Positions 1-8,469 of a stretch of DNA of 64,000 nucleotides are shown here, one piece after another; the stretch's first letter is position 1, and every line of letters begins with the position of its first letter. Position numbers and translations under genes: made by a program. A model generated the notes under the pieces. It had not been told where the DNA came from. It worked only from the letters and a program-made list of their open reading frames with translations, and ran no database searches. The stretch is from an uncultured Flavobacteriaceae bacterium (lineage in GTDB: Bacteria; Bacteroidota; Bacteroidia; Flavobacteriales; Flavobacteriaceae): positions 2,658,308 to 2,722,307 of the forward strand of contig CANKZG010000001.1 in assembly GCA_947488435.1 (NCBI GenBank). Reading direction: 5' to 3'.

Positions 1-1
1 A

Positions 2-472
2 AGCTATACAGATCAGGGTAATAATTCTATAAAGCCACTAACAGGATCAAAATCTATAGCACTTTCAAGTAGTGCTATGACTTTTACAGGAACGGAGAAA
101 AAAGAAGGTTTCATGCAAATGAAATTTAATGGAACAGAAGTCCTAATATTTCCAACAGATTCAGGTTGGTTTGCATTAGAAAATATTGATTTAACTGGAG
201 TTAGTTCGGCAATGCTTATGGCAGGATGGCAAGGAGATTTAGCTTTTGGATTAACTTTTGAAGTACATATAGATGCTCCTGATGGACCCGTTATAGGAAA
301 AGGCAGTATGCCTAAACCCCCGAAGGGACAGCCTGGAGGAGCGATCTTTGTTCCCTTGAAACCAGTGACGGACGGTCAACAGCATGAGTTGTATTTTACT
401 TATACGACTCAAGATCCAAATAAACAAGGAATTACAGGTGCCATTGTAGGCGTAACCTTTGGAGGGCAATAA
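2..472 (+). CDS. C-terminal part of a secreted protein, probable beta-sandwich (CBM6-like) domain (5' truncated)
   Basis: The frame is open from base 2, so the gene starts before the window; 156 residues are visible, ending in TAA. An internal ATG at base 77 is probably not the start, because similar Ser/Thr/Gly-rich sequence continues upstream of it. The visible part has alternating hydrophobic and polar residues and phrases such as FALENIDLTGVSSAMLMAGW and LTFEVHIDAPDGPVIGKG, which resemble the beta-sandwich carbohydrate-binding-like domains at the C-terminus of secreted sugar dehydrogenase, cytochrome c or ThuA proteins in Bacteroidota. The family call comes from memory of the pattern, and the catalytic part lies outside the window. 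A strong terminator for this gene lies at 502-541, inside the convergent gene. Confidence 0.6.
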   Translation, partial: SYTDQGNNSIKPLTGSKSIALSSSAMTFTGTEKKEGFMQMKFNGTEVLIFPTDSGWFALENIDLTGVSSAMLMAGWQGDLAFGLTFEVHIDAPDGPVIGKGSMPKPPKGQPGGAIFVPLKPVTDGQQHELYFTYTTQDPNKQGITGAIVGVTFGGQ

Positions 473-474
473 TT

Positions 475-1053
475 TTAACGTGTTCCTCTAGATTTAATAT
501 TCGCATCGCAGAGTTTAATTATTTCTGCGATGCGTTTTTTTCTAGTTTCATCTCGCTTGGCCTGATTTAGCCAGTATAAATAGTTCTTTTGATAACTTCT
601 ACTAAAGGCTTTATAGTTGGTAAAAGCAACAGGAGCTTTATGAAACGCACTTTCAAGATCGTTTGGTATAATACCCTCTTCCACAGCATCTAAAATAGTC
701 CAGGAACCATCTTCTTTGGCAGCTGTTATTTTTTCCAACCCACTGGAATGCATTAAACCTTCTTTGGTCAACGCAGTAATATAGGTTTTGTTGAGTTTAC
801 TCCAAACACTTTTTGGTTTTCTTGGACAAAAGTACTGACGCCTTTTCCCATTGCCAAGACTTTTTACCGTACTATCGATCCAACCGTAACAAATCGCGAC
901 TTTTACAGCTTCTTCCCAACGCATACTAGGTACCTGAGTCTCTATTTTATACATTATCAAGTAAATACCAGAGCTAGAACTGTAATTTTCATGTAACCAA
1001 TTTCGCCACTCCTTATCGCTCTTGAAATATATTTCAGGTTTTTCTACATTCAT
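475..1053 (-). CDS. YdeI/OmpD-associated (OmdA) family protein
   Basis: A 192-residue protein matching the YdeI/OmdA family, sometimes annotated as bacteriocin-protection proteins; the biochemical role is not established. Family-type features are the N-terminal SDKEWRNWLHENY segment, the central WEEAVKVAICYGWIDSTVK motif, the FCPRKPKSVWSKLNK motif, and a basic C-terminal part with YLYWLNQAKRDETRKKR. No signal peptide is seen, so it is likely cytosolic. It is the last gene of the long leftward run, 30 bases after the cupin gene. Its 3' end converges on the preceding gene with a 2-base gap and encodes that gene's terminator. Start ATG at 1053. Confidence 0.85.
   Translation of the reverse strand: MNVEKPEIYFKSDKEWRNWLHENYSSSSGIYLIMYKIETQVPSMRWEEAVKVAICYGWIDSTVKSLGNGKRRQYFCPRKPKSVWSKLNKTYITALTKEGLMHSSGLEKITAAKEDGSWTILDAVEEGIIPNDLESAFHKAPVAFTNYKAFSRSYQKNYLYWLNQAKRDETRKKRIAEIIKLCDANIKSRGTR
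502..541 (+). terminator. Intrinsic terminator inside the convergent YdeI-like gene
   Basis: Arms CGCATCGCAGA (502-512) and TCTGCGATGCG (524-534) pair perfectly over 11 bp around an 11-base loop and are followed on the + strand by seven T residues. On the - strand no T-run follows, so the signal is directional and would stop the transcript of the gene ending at 472. The hairpin lies within codons of the gene at 475-1053. Confidence 0.85.
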
Positions 1054-1083
1054 GATAAAAACGTACGTACATATTTTAGTGAT

Positions 1084-1587
1084 TTATACTCTTGTAAACT
1101 GTTTAATAAGCAATTGATGTGCTGGAAATAGTTGTATTAAATTGGTGCTATCAGCTAATTCAAAATCTGCAAAATCAAAACCAGGAGAAACGGTGCAACC
1201 TACAAACCCGAAATTCCCATTTCCAATAACCTCAGCTGCAAACCAATGACCTCCAGGGACCACGTATTGCGGTACTTCTCCTTTTTTAATAGCCATTCCT
1301 AGAATAATCTTGCTATATATTCCAGAAGGTGAAATACTGTGAATACAAATGGGATTACCCTCGTAAAAGTGCCAAATCTCATCCTGTTTAATCCTATGAA
1401 ATGCAGAAAAGGCTTCTGAAGTAAGTAAGAAGTAGATACTGGTAGCATAATTTCTTGAACCAGAATAATAACCATCCAAAGCTGAAGAACTTATTTGACC
1501 AGCACTTCGATAGGTTTCTTTGTAAAATCCACCTTCGGGATGGGGCTGTAAATCAAATTTCCCAATAATATCCTTTGCAGTTAACAT
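1084..1587 (-). CDS. DUF985-type cupin domain protein
   Basis: A 167-residue protein of the DUF985 (cupin_5, YML079-like) family. The N-terminal DLQPHPEGGFYKETYRS is the family hallmark, and the beta-barrel core shows SAFHRIKQDEIWHFYEGNP, VPGGHWFAAEV and the family-type ending VGCTVSPGFDFADFELAD. Members are small cytosolic cupins of uncertain substrate; a sugar or isomerase-like role has been proposed for relatives. The length is typical and the start at 1587 leads directly into the conserved motif. It lies 44 bases downstream of the TPR lipoprotein gene and may share its transcript. Confidence 0.88.
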   Translation of the reverse strand: MLTAKDIIGKFDLQPHPEGGFYKETYRSAGQISSSALDGYYSGSRNYATSIYFLLTSEAFSAFHRIKQDEIWHFYEGNPICIHSISPSGIYSKIILGMAIKKGEVPQYVVPGGHWFAAEVIGNGNFGFVGCTVSPGFDFADFELADSTNLIQLFPAHQLLIKQFTRV

Positions 1588-1631
1588 AAAACGGTCTTAA
1601 AATAAATTAGTATGAATGATATGCATATTCA

Positions 1632-2477
1632 TTATAATGGAACACTTTCTAATTGCTGATCAATTTTAGTTTTTATTCTGCTGGCATCTAAATTTCGAGG
1701 ATCTAATTGAAATGCCTTATCTGCATATGATTTAGCTTTTTGTAGGCTATCCATTTTAAAATAGATTGCAGCCAATACTGCATAAGGTTTTGGGGTTTTG
1801 TAGGATTGCATCAGCTTTTCAAGTTCTTGAGCTTTTTGAATAGCTGCTTTAAAATTACCTACTTCTGCTTCCATTTCTGCTTCATAACCTAAAAGAAAAG
1901 GATTTACCAATTGATCTTCTTTTGTTAATGCGTTAAGCGAATCTAAGGTTGTTTCTGCACCGTATAAACTATGTAAAACTTCGATATACTCCGCTTTTAA
2001 ATAAACTTCATTGGAGTAACGATGTACAATCTCTTTCAAATTCTTTTCAGCAATTACAAAAACACTATCTAAAGTAGTTTTTGCCTTTTCTGGGGTTTGT
2101 TCTCTTACATTGGTAAAATAGGTAAGTGCTTTGTAAACTTCAAATATTTTACGCTCATCACCGGTTAAAGTTTCCTTTTCCGCTTCTAACTCATGATAGA
2201 GGTTTAATCGCTCTTCTAAGTCACTTGTAAGACGCGCTAAAACACTTTTCCCTAATAAAAAATTGGGATCAAAGCGTAGCGCTTTTCTATACGAAACTTC
2301 GGCATCTGCATAAGCACCTAGATCCATAATTTGTTTCCAACCTTTTTTGTAGTAATATAGCGTGGAATCGCTTGAGGTACTATACTGCACTGTTGTCAAC
2401 TCACTATGAGAATTGGAACAAGATAGTATCAATAAAGAGATGACAATACCTAAGATTAGTGTTCTATTTATTATCAT
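1632..2477 (-). CDS. TPR-containing lipoprotein
   Basis: A 281-residue protein with a signal peptide and lipobox ending in ILSC (Cys20), predicting a lipid-anchored envelope protein. Tetratricopeptide-like helices follow: AYADAEVSYRKALRFDPNF near residues 55-75, and a second block, AVLAAIYFKMDSLQKAKSYADKAFQLDPRN, near the C-terminus. The segment between is helical and charged (DLEERLNLYHELEAEKETL). TPR proteins act as protein-protein scaffolds; no partner can be named. It starts 9 bases after the alcohol dehydrogenase stop, so it is probably cotranscribed with the nitrilase/dehydrogenase pair. Confidence 0.8.
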   Translation of the reverse strand: MIINRTLILGIVISLLILSCSNSHSELTTVQYSTSSDSTLYYYKKGWKQIMDLGAYADAEVSYRKALRFDPNFLLGKSVLARLTSDLEERLNLYHELEAEKETLTGDERKIFEVYKALTYFTNVREQTPEKAKTTLDSVFVIAEKNLKEIVHRYSNEVYLKAEYIEVLHSLYGAETTLDSLNALTKEDQLVNPFLLGYEAEMEAEVGNFKAAIQKAQELEKLMQSYKTPKPYAVLAAIYFKMDSLQKAKSYADKAFQLDPRNLDASRIKTKIDQQLESVPL

Positions 2478-2486
2478 TTTTTAAGG

Positions 2487-3524
2487 TTAAAAGCGATCGA
2501 TCACAGAAACACCTTGGTGTTGAAATTGATTCATTGCAGGAAGTGCCTCTGCGGCTTCTTCTAAAGTTAAAGTGCTATTGATAAGTTTTTGTGGTTGTAG
2601 TTTCCCTTTTGCAATGAGCTTAAGCATTTTTGGATAAGCATGGGCCTGCATGCCATGACTTCCTAAAATTTCTAACTCTTTCGCAATTACCATATCCATC
2701 GGAATTTTTGGATATTGATCCTTACCCGTCATCAAACCTACTTGAATATGCTTCCCCCGTTTACGCAAGTTACTAATGGAATTGAAACAGGTAATAGCGC
2801 TTCCCAATGCATCTAAAGATATATGAACTCCGCCATCGGAAGCTTCTTTTATTTCTGTAATAATATCCGAACTTTCGGCGGCATTTACAGTAATGGCTCC
2901 TAAATTTTTAGCTATGGCTAAAGCCTTCGTATTTATGTCTATTGCAATAGGTTGTGCTCCATAAGCTTTAGCAATCATAATAGCCGATAGGCCTACACCA
3001 CCACAACCATGTACGGCAACGAATTGATTTTTGGTCACATTTCCTTGTGCAACTAAGGCACGATAAGAAGTGATAAAACGGCACCCCAAAGTAGCTGCGG
3101 TAGCATCATCTATAGTATCGGGTAGTTTAACCAAGTTGGTATCTGCATAATCTAATGCTACATATTCTGCAAAAGATCCCCAATGGGTAAAACCAGGTTG
3201 CGATTGAAAATCACAGATTTGATGATTACCAGAATGACATTGCGAACAATCGCCACAACCACAAACAAAAGGTACGGTAACTCGATCTCCGATGGTAAAT
3301 TTTTTCACTTCTTTACCCAGCGCAACAATTTCTCCCGCAAGCTCATGACCAGGTACATGGGGCAACACAATATCCGTATCATGTCCCATCCATCCATGCC
3401 AATCACTTCTGCAGAGTCCAGTAGCATTTACTTTTAATACAACTCCTGCCGGTTTTGGTTTAGGATCTGGAAGTTGCTCAACCATTAATGGTCCCTGAAA
3501 AGAACGAAATACCAATGCTTTCAT
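2487..3524 (-). CDS. Zinc-dependent alcohol dehydrogenase (MDR superfamily)
   Basis: A 345-residue medium-chain dehydrogenase. The catalytic zinc site is suggested by [10 protein letters not shown] and [12 protein letters not shown], the structural zinc site by the four cysteines of [17 protein letters not shown], and NAD(P) binding by [20 protein letters not shown]. It should oxidise an alcohol or reduce an aldehyde in the cytosol; the substrate is unknown. Its start overlaps the nitrilase stop by four bases (ATGA), implying translational coupling and perhaps a shared pathway for a nitrile or aldehyde intermediate; this last point is inference. Length and domain order are normal. Confidence 0.92.
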   Translation of the reverse strand: MKALVFRSFQGPLMVEQLPDPKPKPAGVVLKVNATGLCRSDWHGWMGHDTDIVLPHVPGHELAGEIVALGKEVKKFTIGDRVTVPFVCGCGDCSQCHSGNHQICDFQSQPGFTHWGSFAEYVALDYADTNLVKLPDTIDDATAATLGCRFITSYRALVAQGNVTKNQFVAVHGCGGVGLSAIMIAKAYGAQPIAIDINTKALAIAKNLGAITVNAAESSDIITEIKEASDGGVHISLDALGSAITCFNSISNLRKRGKHIQVGLMTGKDQYPKIPMDMVIAKELEILGSHGMQAHAYPKMLKLIAKGKLQPQKLINSTLTLEEAAEALPAMNQFQHQGVSVIDRF

Positions 3525-4456
3525 TTCTTAAATATATTTTCTTCTTTAATTTTTGGCTGCTCCGAAACGGTTAAATTAAAAATATCATTGCGCGCATAAT
3601 GTCCGATTACATCAAAATCCAATTTACTTTTAGCAATGGTATTTAAATCTAAATCGGCAATCAAAGCTCCAGATTCCCCAAAAAGAGGCCCAGCAATTAT
3701 TTCGCCTAGAGGAGAAACAATGATACTACCTCCGGGACATAAATTTTCCGGTTCATCGCTAACGGTTGTTTTAAAATCTTCGGGATACATAGATTTGGTG
3801 TAGTACTGGTTACTACCCAACACATAACAGCGCCCCTCTAAAGCAATGTGTTTCATAGTAGCTGTCCATGCTTCTCTAGAATCTGCCGTGGGTGCTAAAT
3901 ATATTTCTACTCCTTTTTGGTACATCGCCATTCGTGCTAGAGGCATATAATTTTCCCAACAAATGAGTCCTCCTAATTTTCCAATTGAAGTCTTGAACGT
4001 AGTTAAGGACTCCCCTCCAGCTTCTGCCCAAATAATACGTTCGCTCCCAGTTGGTTTAATTTTACGATGCACTCCCAATAACCCATCTGTAGGGGAGATG
4101 TACAACATGCTACAATATAAGCTACCGTTAGTTTCTTGTTTTTCGGTAATACCAATAACGATATAAATATTTTGTTCTTTAGCAAGTAATTCCAAACGAA
4201 ATTGATCCTTTCCACCTAGTGCGATGCTGTTCTCATAATATTGGGCATATTGGGTACGTCCTTTATCTGATCTACTACCTACAACGGCTCCAAAACTGAA
4301 ACCTCGTGGATATCCAGGAACAAAAGATTCTGGAAATAAGATAAGTTGACACCCTTTTTTGGCGTGTAATTTGGTAAGTTCTTCAACTTTTTCTAAGGTT
4401 TTTTCTTTATCAAAAAAAACAGGACTATCTTGAATTACCGCTACCTTTACCTTCAT
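3521..4456 (-). CDS. Nitrilase (carbon-nitrogen hydrolase family)
   Basis: A 311-residue nitrilase-superfamily protein. The catalytic triad is visible: Glu43 in [13 protein letters not shown], Lys132 in [13 protein letters not shown] and Cys166 in [18 protein letters not shown]. The ICWEN and PxGYPRG contexts are those of true (branch 1) nitrilases, which convert a nitrile to a carboxylic acid and ammonia, rather than amidases. No signal peptide, so cytosolic. The gene is translationally coupled to the downstream zinc alcohol dehydrogenase (overlap 3521-3524) and starts 14 bases after the SIMPL-domain gene. Substrate unknown. Confidence 0.92.
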   Translation of the reverse strand: MKVKVAVIQDSPVFFDKEKTLEKVEELTKLHAKKGCQLILFPESFVPGYPRGFSFGAVVGSRSDKGRTQYAQYYENSIALGGKDQFRLELLAKEQNIYIVIGITEKQETNGSLYCSMLYISPTDGLLGVHRKIKPTGSERIIWAEAGGESLTTFKTSIGKLGGLICWENYMPLARMAMYQKGVEIYLAPTADSREAWTATMKHIALEGRCYVLGSNQYYTKSMYPEDFKTTVSDEPENLCPGGSIIVSPLGEIIAGPLFGESGALIADLDLNTIAKSKLDFDVIGHYARNDIFNLTVSEQPKIKEENIFKK

Positions 4457-4470
4457 AAGTTGAGATATAA

Positions 4471-5166
4471 TTATTCTAATTTAAAAGTAACATTAACTTC
4501 GGTTTGTACTTTTATTTTTTGAAATTCAACATCTATAGGTTGCGCCTGATCGGCCTCGTAGTTCGCTTTTCTAGAAAAAATAGCTTGGGCAGCACCACCT
4601 CGGTCATAGAAGGTATTTAAGTCGGAAATAAAGAGTGCATTCCCAACTTTTTGATCTATAGCATTTGCCATTGCTAATGCTTGTTGCTTTGCTTTTTTAA
4701 CCGCTTTGGCTTTTAGCAGCAGTTGTAAACTTTCTATTTTACTATACGTAGTGCGGGCAATGGAAACGTTGGAAATAGCTATTCTCTCGAGTGCCTGAAT
4801 TACCTTAGCAGCGGTTAGCGCATCGTAAACTTCTAAAGTAAAAGATTTGCTTTTTTGCACATCTTGCCCTCTTAAAAAATATTTTCTAAAATTGCTGGAC
4901 AAATCCGCGAGCTTTAGCTGTTTGTCAATATCAATACCTAGCGTTTTCAGTGCTCTAGCCATGTTATTTTCCTGAACTTCAACCGACACTCTTCCTTTAG
5001 TATCTTTTTCAGCAATAAAAATATTCATATATATTCTATCAGGAGCTACTAAAGTATCCACTTTGGCTTTAGTTTCCAGATAGGGTAGATCGATAAAATT
5101 TTTGCTCTGCCCACAGGTATAAGCAGAAACCATAAAAATTAAAATAACGGATAATACGGACTTCAT
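4471..5166 (-). CDS. SIMPL domain (DUF541) periplasmic protein
   Basis: A 231-residue protein with an N-terminal signal peptide (MKSVLSVILIFMVSAYTCGQ) and a DUF541/SIMPL domain. Typical features are the early strand TLVAPDRIYMNIFIAEKD, the central segment ALTAAKVIQALERIAISNVSI, the helix LQLLLKAKAVKKAKQQALAMANAI, and the late strand VNVTFKLE. Members of this family (YggE, BP26, IRAK-binding SIMPL) are periplasmic or outer-membrane-associated and linked to stress tolerance, but their molecular activity is unclear. It lies between the TraB-like lipoprotein gene (43-base gap) and the nitrilase gene. Confidence 0.85.
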   Translation of the reverse strand: MKSVLSVILIFMVSAYTCGQSKNFIDLPYLETKAKVDTLVAPDRIYMNIFIAEKDTKGRVSVEVQENNMARALKTLGIDIDKQLKLADLSSNFRKYFLRGQDVQKSKSFTLEVYDALTAAKVIQALERIAISNVSIARTTYSKIESLQLLLKAKAVKKAKQQALAMANAIDQKVGNALFISDLNTFYDRGGAAQAIFSRKANYEADQAQPIDVEFQKIKVQTEVNVTFKLE

Positions 5167-5209
5167 AGGTGTTGATTTTAAATTAAGATCTTTATAAAGT
5201 TACATATTA

Positions 5210-6004
5210 TTATTTCGTTACTTCATCTAAAAAAGGTGCCATATCCATAAGTTCAATATCGTCTCTTTTTCGTAACTGCCGTAAAAACCAACCTTTGTGT
5301 CCTGCTCCATAGATAATAAGCATGCGCTTCCCCTTGTACCGATGTTTTTCTAACGCCTTTTCAATATTCCAATAGTGGGCAATGTTTATGTTTTCCCAAC
5401 CTCCGAGACCCAATTCAACATTAAAAAGCTTATTGTAAACCTGAAGACTAATATCTTGAATACTGTCATAGGTATGGGTATGAATAAAATAAGGATCGTT
5501 GACTTTTCCGGTGGCCTTATATGCAGCATCAGACTGTTGATTGGCTAAGGTATATGCCTCCCAATCTGCAGTTCTTGTACTATCATCACGTATAGCACGT
5601 AATTTCTGACTTCTTTCCTGTGCCATGGGCTGGGTCCAACCCGCTGTTGGAATTATTTCAAAATTCATTTCCTTGGTTAGAGGAAAGACAACATCTACGT
5701 ATTCTGGAAAACGCCGTACACGTGCTTCAGAAATACTATCATCTCTTTTAAAACCCTCCATAGCCTCCTCCATACGATCTGGCGGTATCTCTGCTAAAAT
5801 ATAATCTGGCTTTATGGCACGGATCAATTTATCTAAAAATGCCGTGTTGTAAATACTGTCTGTAAGATGCCCTCCATGAATTGCTCCCAACACCAAAACT
5901 TCATTTTTAAGTTTATGGTCAGCATTGTTTTCTGCACAAGGGTTGCAGCTCATAATCGTAATAAGCATCGTTAAGGATAGTGCTATTTTTTTAAATGAAA
6001 ACAT
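5210..6004 (-). CDS. Lipoprotein with TraB/ChaN (EreA-like) fold, DUF5694-like
   Basis: A 264-residue protein with a lipobox at Cys20 (LITIMSC). The mature part begins with VLVLGAIHGGH and continues with IKPDYILAEIPPDRMEEAM; near the end is MLIIYGAGHKGWFLRQLRKR. The first His-rich loop, the Glu after the following strand and the late GAGH motif are the pattern of the TraB/TIKI/ChaN/EreA superfamily, whose members include metal-dependent hydrolases and peptidases. I would place it near DUF5694, without certainty. Its ATG overlaps the arginase-family stop by one base (TAATG, 6002-6006), implying coupled translation. Confidence 0.75.
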   Translation of the reverse strand: MFSFKKIALSLTMLITIMSCNPCAENNADHKLKNEVLVLGAIHGGHLTDSIYNTAFLDKLIRAIKPDYILAEIPPDRMEEAMEGFKRDDSISEARVRRFPEYVDVVFPLTKEMNFEIIPTAGWTQPMAQERSQKLRAIRDDSTRTADWEAYTLANQQSDAAYKATGKVNDPYFIHTHTYDSIQDISLQVYNKLFNVELGLGGWENINIAHYWNIEKALEKHRYKGKRMLIIYGAGHKGWFLRQLRKRDDIELMDMAPFLDEVTK

Positions 6005-6816
6005 TAGTTTGTTTTTAGTAATAAATTTAAAATACCAGTTATTGGCACAAGTTCAGTAGGCTCAGTAGTCACGGATTCTAGAACACTGCTACCTACTATA
6101 TCAAAATTTTCCTTTAAGGCAAGTATGGTTTGCTCTGCAGTAGCAATAGAAACACCGTTGGCTACCTGATAATATGTTTTATCGTATTCGTTAGGTTCCA
6201 GACAATCAAAATCAAAATGAATATATAGCTGCTTTAACCTTTTTTTCTTGAGCGTTTTTACCAAATCCATAGGATCTGTTTCTCTAGGATGATAAATACC
6301 CCCTGCATTCAGTCGTTCTTGCTCTGCAGCATCAATATCTCGCAGACCAACATAATGAATTTGTTCTTCCGTTATTGTACTAAATAACAAATGGTCCATG
6401 TTAGGTTCCCCTTCTCCAAGAAGTGTCCTCAAGGGCATGCCATGAAAGTTACAACTCGCAGAATCGCAAGGGCGGTTAATATCGGCATGTGCATCAAACC
6501 AAATAATCCCAATAGCATTATATTTTTTGTTTAGATAGGATACCGGCACAATTTCTAAGCCGCAATCTCCACCAATGATCCGTATCGTTTCTGGTTTATC
6601 TTCAGCAATTACTTTTTTTAAACGACTTAATTGTTCTACAATAGCGTCGTAATTATTAATACAATGGTGCTGCGTTGCACCTGCTCCTGCCTTTATTGCA
6701 GATAATGGTACATTTAAATATTCTGAGTCATTCACATAATCTAGAACTGTTTTTGCTCCGGGAGCAATGTTAGATCCTACCCCAGATCCCTGCCATTGTG
6801 GAAAATAAATTTTCAT
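6004..6816 (-). CDS. Arginase/agmatinase (ureohydrolase) family protein
   Basis: A ureohydrolase-fold protein. I take ATG 6816 (start MKIYFPQWQG, 270 residues) as the start because it overlaps the M1 peptidase stop as ATGA (6813-6816); the ATG at 6897 would add 27 residues lying inside that gene. Metal-site motifs are IIGGDCGLE, IWFDAHADINRP, NFHGMPLR and HFDFDCLEPNEYD. The normal first motif is GGDH, whose His binds Mn; here it is GGDC. The other DAHAD and DxD ligands are kept. The family hydrolyses guanidino compounds (arginine, agmatine) to urea, but the Cys change makes the substrate and even the activity uncertain. Confidence 0.85.
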   Translation of the reverse strand: MKIYFPQWQGSGVGSNIAPGAKTVLDYVNDSEYLNVPLSAIKAGAGATQHHCINNYDAIVEQLSRLKKVIAEDKPETIRIIGGDCGLEIVPVSYLNKKYNAIGIIWFDAHADINRPCDSASCNFHGMPLRTLLGEGEPNMDHLLFSTITEEQIHYVGLRDIDAAEQERLNAGGIYHPRETDPMDLVKTLKKKRLKQLYIHFDFDCLEPNEYDKTYYQVANGVSIATAEQTILALKENFDIVGSSVLESVTTEPTELVPITGILNLLLKTN

Positions 6817-8447
6817 TTGAGTTGCTTCGTTTTGATATAGAAGTTTTGATTCAATTCCAGGGTTTGGTTGTTTGTTGTATGCTCCATCGTTTTCCATTCA
6901 TGGTTGGGAAATAACCATTGTTCTTTGGTATTAACCGTCACGAGAATTGGCATATCAAAATCGGCTACAATATTACTGTAGCGATATTGCATTTGGTTAT
7001 TTTCAAATTTGTATTCCAAAGTAGGAATTTTAACGGTTCTTAAATATTGATTAAAGAATGCAGAAAAATCAATCCCTGCGGCCTTACTAATATAATTTTC
7101 CACCTGAGCTGTGGTTACCGTTTGATGGTAAAATTCACTATTAAGACCTCTTAGAATTTTTCTCCAAAGGGTATCATTTTCAAGAAGGGTTCGTATCATA
7201 TGCAGAATATTAGCTCCTTTATAATACATATCACCACTACCTCTTTTATTTACGTTGTAGCTGCCTATAATGGGTTGATCGTTTCTAATATTTGCACGGG
7301 TGCCGATTACGTAGGCGGCAGAAGCCTCCTTCCCAAAATGATAATCCAGATATAAATTTTCAGAATAGGCTGTAAATCCTTCATGCAACCACATATCGGC
7401 AACATCCTTATTGGTGATATTATTGGCAAACCATTCATGGCCGGCTTCATGGATAATAATAAAATCGAATTTCAATCCCCATCCACTTCCCGATAGATCT
7501 CGTCCTAAATATCCATTTCCATAGTTATTCCCATAGGTAACCGAACTCTGATGTTCCATCCCCAAATATGGTGCTTCTACCAGCTTAAAACTATCTTCAT
7601 AAAAGGGGTAGGGACCAAACCAATGTTCAAAGGCTTGCATCATCATGGGAGCCTGTTTAAACTGTGTTTTCGCTTTTTCAAGATTTTCGCGCAACACCCA
7701 ATAATCTAGCAGTAAGTCTCCTTTTTCCCCGTCATACGTCTCACTAAAATTGACATAATCACCTATATTCAGATTTACTCCGTAATTATTAATTGGATTT
7801 TTAACGGTCCAATGGAACGTACTTGTGGTTTCTGAATGATCTATACCTACTAAGCGGCCGTTGGAAATATCCATAAGTCCTTTAGGAACCGTAACATGCA
7901 TATCTAAACTATCTACTTCATCATAAGGGATGTCTTTATTAGGCCACCATATACTGGAACCAATACCTTGATTAGAGGTTGCAATAAAGTGTTTGCCATT
8001 GCTATCTTTCACCCAGGTAAAACCTCCATCCCAAGGTGGTCTTTTTGCAATTTGAGGATTCCCTTTCCAAAAAACAGTAAGCTCTTGTTGAGAACCTTTT
8101 TTTTGCTTTTTTTTAAGCTGAATAAAATGTGCGTTCCCGAGATGTTGTATTTCTAATTCTTTCCCATCTTGCATTACCTTGGTAATTTGCATCGGCTTTT
8201 GAAGGTCTATTTGCAAAACATCGTGCGGTTGAAGCACAGTGTAGGAAATACTATTCTCCCCAACAATAGATTTTGATTCCGGATCTACATTTACGGAAAG
8301 ATCATAGTGATTGAGATCCCACCATGCCCTTTCTGGAGTTATACTTCCCCGTAGGGTATCTTGTTGTGTAAAAGCATTTTGCGCTCCTATTGTTCCAATA
8401 CATAAGAAGGTAAGAGTAAATATCAGAAATTTTAAATTCCACATCAT
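6813..8447 (-). CDS. M1 family metallopeptidase (aminopeptidase), exported
   Basis: A 544-residue protein with signal peptide MMWNLKFLIFTLTFLCIGTIGA. After a beta-rich N-terminal domain (HYDLSVNVDPESKSIVGENS) comes the exopeptidase region with APYLGMEHQSSVTYG in place of the GAMEN motif, then the zinc site HEAGHEWFANNIT near residue 333 and WLHEGFTAYSENLYL with the third zinc ligand Glu 19 residues later. It lacks the long C-terminal helical domain of PepN and is a short secreted form. It probably releases N-terminal amino acids from peptides in the periplasm. Its stop overlaps the arginase-family start. Confidence 0.92.
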   Translation of the reverse strand: MMWNLKFLIFTLTFLCIGTIGAQNAFTQQDTLRGSITPERAWWDLNHYDLSVNVDPESKSIVGENSISYTVLQPHDVLQIDLQKPMQITKVMQDGKELEIQHLGNAHFIQLKKKQKKGSQQELTVFWKGNPQIAKRPPWDGGFTWVKDSNGKHFIATSNQGIGSSIWWPNKDIPYDEVDSLDMHVTVPKGLMDISNGRLVGIDHSETTSTFHWTVKNPINNYGVNLNIGDYVNFSETYDGEKGDLLLDYWVLRENLEKAKTQFKQAPMMMQAFEHWFGPYPFYEDSFKLVEAPYLGMEHQSSVTYGNNYGNGYLGRDLSGSGWGLKFDFIIIHEAGHEWFANNITNKDVADMWLHEGFTAYSENLYLDYHFGKEASAAYVIGTRANIRNDQPIIGSYNVNKRGSGDMYYKGANILHMIRTLLENDTLWRKILRGLNSEFYHQTVTTAQVENYISKAAGIDFSAFFNQYLRTVKIPTLEYKFENNQMQYRYSNIVADFDMPILVTVNTKEQWLFPNHEWKTMEHTTNNQTLELNQNFYIKTKQLK

Positions 8448-8469
8448 AGTTCATTAAATTTTAGTGCAA

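Noticed and set aside
1611-1634. ATGAATGATATGCATATTCAT near the end of the TPR lipoprotein gene
   Set aside because: Only an imperfect palindrome with shifted arms; no regulator or promoter nearby.
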